This document shows, one piece after another, positions 63,301 to 64,000 of a stretch of 64,000 bases of DNA. Origin of the DNA: Litoribacillus peritrichatus (lineage in GTDB: Bacteria; Pseudomonadota; Gammaproteobacteria; Pseudomonadales; Litoribrevibacteraceae); the NCBI RefSeq assembly GCF_039537985.1, contig NZ_BAABBN010000003.1, positions 34,559-98,558 of the forward strand, read 5' to 3'. The first letter of the stretch is position 1; every line of letters starts with the position of its first letter. Position numbers and translations under genes: made by a program. The notes under the pieces are model-generated. The model saw only the letters and a program-made list of their open reading frames with translations, made no database searches and was not told where the DNA came from.

Positions 63301-64000
63301 GGCAACTATACGGTGGATCTGAACCCAGCTTTGGTGGACGGCGAACAGATTTCGGTTACTGCCTCCGATGATGGCGGAGAATCGCAAGCTATCACGACCA
63401 ATGCGCCAGATTTGAATGCGCCTGACGCACCGACAGCAACGGTTGCTGCGGACGGCTCGAACGTCAGCGGTATCACAGAACCAAATGCTTCAGTAACCGT
63501 CACTTTACCCAACGGCAATGAACTGACCACCACGGCGGACGATAACGGCAACTACACGGTGGATCTGAACCCAGCCTTGGTGGACGGCGAACAGATTTCA
63601 GTCACTGCCTCCGATGATGGCGGCGAATCGCAAGCTGTCACGACCAATGCGCCAGATTTGAATGCGCCTGACGCGCCGACAGCAACGGTTGCTGCAGACG
63701 GCTCGAACGTCAGCGGTACCACAGAAGCGAACGCTTTAGTAACCGTCACTTTACCCAACGGTAATGAACTGACCACCACAGCAGACGACAACGGTAACTA
63801 CACGGTGGATCTGAACCCAGCCCTGGTCGACGGCGAACAGATTTCAGTCACTGCGTCCGATGATGGCGGTGAATCGCAACCAACAACGACAAATGCACCG
63901 GACACCACCACGGATGCCACGATCGGCATCAATGACACGGTAGAAACCAACGACACCACGCCAGTGTTCAGCGGCACCAGCAGCAACATCAGTGGTGACC
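60349..64000 (+). CDS. Giant LapA-type repetitive adhesin, 3'-truncated by the window edge
   Basis: At least 1217 codons, open to the right edge. Residues 1-107 form a LapA-like retention module (GNVTFIIGTVIAVDAAGNE, LGDSVYLGEKIVT, LSNGESLALGR), which plugs the outer-membrane secretion pore. TAAG at residues 108-111 matches the LapG protease site in sequence and position. A Cadherin/VCBS-like domain follows (about 180-263, EDTAFTGRFDAEDPDGG and GEFVYTPTADYNGSDQF). Then come two putative-Ig domains (LPEGLTISESGLLQGEPSVPGDY type), two divergent Ig-like repeats, and seven 82-residue repeats (610-1183). Export by a type I secretion system and an RTX C-terminus beyond the edge are expected from the family, not seen. 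It likely mediates biofilm attachment. Confidence 0.9.
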   Translation, partial: MAQVIGNVTFIIGTVIAVDAAGNERQLQLGDSVYLGEKIVTQGEGSQVMVGLSNGESLALGRQSEALLDQDLLDLSSYGLEDELAKAELIQRQLLEDPNFDPSQLEATAAGGESAGGFKSVPVILHHDYDLLYNVNSDANLTLPGQDSRVDSLQSPDISELDPLIANPELTSANQFSVNEDTAFTGRFDAEDPDGGSVTFELGSVPENGSVALNPDGEFVYTPTADYNGSDQFEIIVTDSQGNQTTQVIDVTVNAVDDAPRADEESDLGSINESTQTTIDLNNLFEEVDGEAITITLQDGQNLPEGLTISESGLLQGEPSVPGDYEFVVVGTDESGNSTETKLTLTVVEATNDAPVFIGESNLGSFDEAANLSIGLTTDFTDEENDQLTFEVSAGSDLPAGLTLTENGTLSGSPTIPGDYEFTVAVSDGAGNTVLQTYVITVENTLPPEAPSAVISDDGSTISGSAEANTTIVIELPGGAVIETTADANGNYQATLEPALTNGETVSVTASDEVGTSPSVTADAPDTTAPEINDGDVTITDNGDAVTGRTESGATVTITVPGAVTPIVVIADESGDFTAELSPALVDGETVAVDISDEAGNSSETSVNAPDLNAPDAPTATVAVDGSNVSGTTEPNASVTVTLPNGNELTTTADDNGNYTVDLTPALVDGEQISVTASDDGGESQAITTNAPDLNAPDAPTATVAADGSNVSGTTEPNASVTVTLPNGNELITTADDNGNYTVDLNPALVDGEQISVTASDDGGESQAITTNAPDLNAPDAPTATVAADGSNVSGTTEPNASVTVTLPNGNELTTTADDNGNYTVDLNPALVDGEQISVTASDDGGESQAITTNAPDLNAPDAPTATVAADGSNVSGTTEANALVTVTLPNGNELTTTADDNGNYTVDLNPALVDGEQISVTASDDGGESQAVTTNAPDLNAPDAPTATVAVDGSNVSGTTEPNTSVTVTLPNGTELTATADDNGNYTVDLNPALVDGEQISVTASDDGGESQAITTNAPDLNAPDAPTATVAADGSNVSGITEPNASVTVTLPNGNELTTTADDNGNYTVDLNPALVDGEQISVTASDDGGESQAVTTNAPDLNAPDAPTATVAADGSNVSGTTEANALVTVTLPNGNELTTTADDNGNYTVDLNPALVDGEQISVTASDDGGESQPTTTNAPDTTTDATIGINDTVETNDTTPVFSGTSSNISGD
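60670..60681 (+). other. Putative LapG-type cleavage site (TAAG) in the adhesin
   Basis: The codons acg-gct-gct-ggt encode T108-A109-A110-G111. In Pseudomonas fluorescens LapA, the periplasmic cysteine protease LapG cuts between the two alanines of a TAAG motif at nearly the same residue number, releasing the adhesin when c-di-GMP is low. Seen: the motif and its position after the retention module. Inferred: cleavage. Confidence 0.7.
62176..63897 (+). repeat. Seven tandem 246-bp repeats (82-residue Ig-like domains)
   Basis: Copies begin at 62176, 62422, 62668, 62914, 63160, 63406 and 63652, each starting with codons for PDLNAPDAPTATVA and ending SDDGGESQ plus a short linker. Spacing is exactly 246 bp. 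The copies are nearly identical at the DNA level, with most variation in the GTTEPNASV/GTTEANALV segment; the fifth copy (NTSV, TELTAT) is the most divergent, and the last ends differently (SQPTTTNAP). The minus strand of these repeats is also open, which is a by-product of the repeat composition and not a gene. Confidence 0.95.

Noticed and set aside
61320..63989. A series of long open frames on the minus strand across the adhesin
   Set aside because: They recur with the 246-bp repeat period, have repetitive Ser/Val/Pro-rich products and lie antisense to a well-supported adhesin frame.

Overview
The window is chromosomal DNA of a marine-type gammaproteobacterium in the Pseudomonadales/Oceanospirillales range. 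I infer this from gene order, not from any search. The blocks tRNA-Leu-queA-tgt-yajC-secDF, aspC/uvrB, thrS-infC-rpmI-rplT-pheST-ihfA-merR-tRNA-Pro and leuCDB-asd-fimV-truA-trpF-accD-folC-SPOR-cvpA-purF-metZ follow the Pseudomonas arrangement. FimV, MetZ, PilU and a TgpA-type transglutaminase fit the same group. No species is claimed.

Region 1 (1-12.4 kb) is a surface polysaccharide locus. It begins inside a sugar epimerase and continues with an acyltransferase, a probable Wzy polymerase, an unrecognised glycosyltransferase-like gene and a GT4 glycosyltransferase. These are A+T-rich, tightly packed or overlapping. Next comes the dTDP-L-rhamnose set in the order rmlA-rmlC-rmlB-rmlD, and then a scar of mobile DNA: an IS481-type element whose transposase carries one in-frame amber codon, and an IS66-type tnpA remnant broken by a 1-bp frameshift. 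The locus ends with wecA (minus strand) and ugd (plus strand).

Region 2 (12.4-30.4 kb) is housekeeping: queuosine modification of tRNA, the SecDF-YajC translocon accessory complex, an H-NS-like protein, aspartate aminotransferase, UvrB, and the thrS-infC-rpmI-rplT / pheST-ihfA translation cluster, with three tRNAs. infC starts with the rare AUU codon.

Region 3 (30.4-35.1 kb) holds single genes: a PlsC acyltransferase, a small unknown protein, a soluble CZB chemoreceptor, a DUF2189 membrane protein and a LysR regulator divergent from leuC.

Region 4 (35.2-53.5 kb) covers leucine biosynthesis (leuCDB), asd, the polar hub protein FimV, truA, the trpFBA genes, accD, folC, a SPOR protein, cvpA, purF and metZ. 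Region 5 (53.5-57.5 kb) is a MoxR/DUF58/TgpA module.

Region 6 (57.5-64 kb) groups surface-behaviour genes: an HD-GYP c-di-GMP phosphodiesterase, PilU, and the first 1217 codons of a giant LapA-type adhesin that runs off the right edge. The adhesin has an N-terminal retention module, a TAAG motif at residues 108-111 matching the LapG cleavage site, and seven near-identical 82-residue Ig-like repeats. The adhesin with its leader hairpin is the most notable feature. I did not find a clearly undescribed system.
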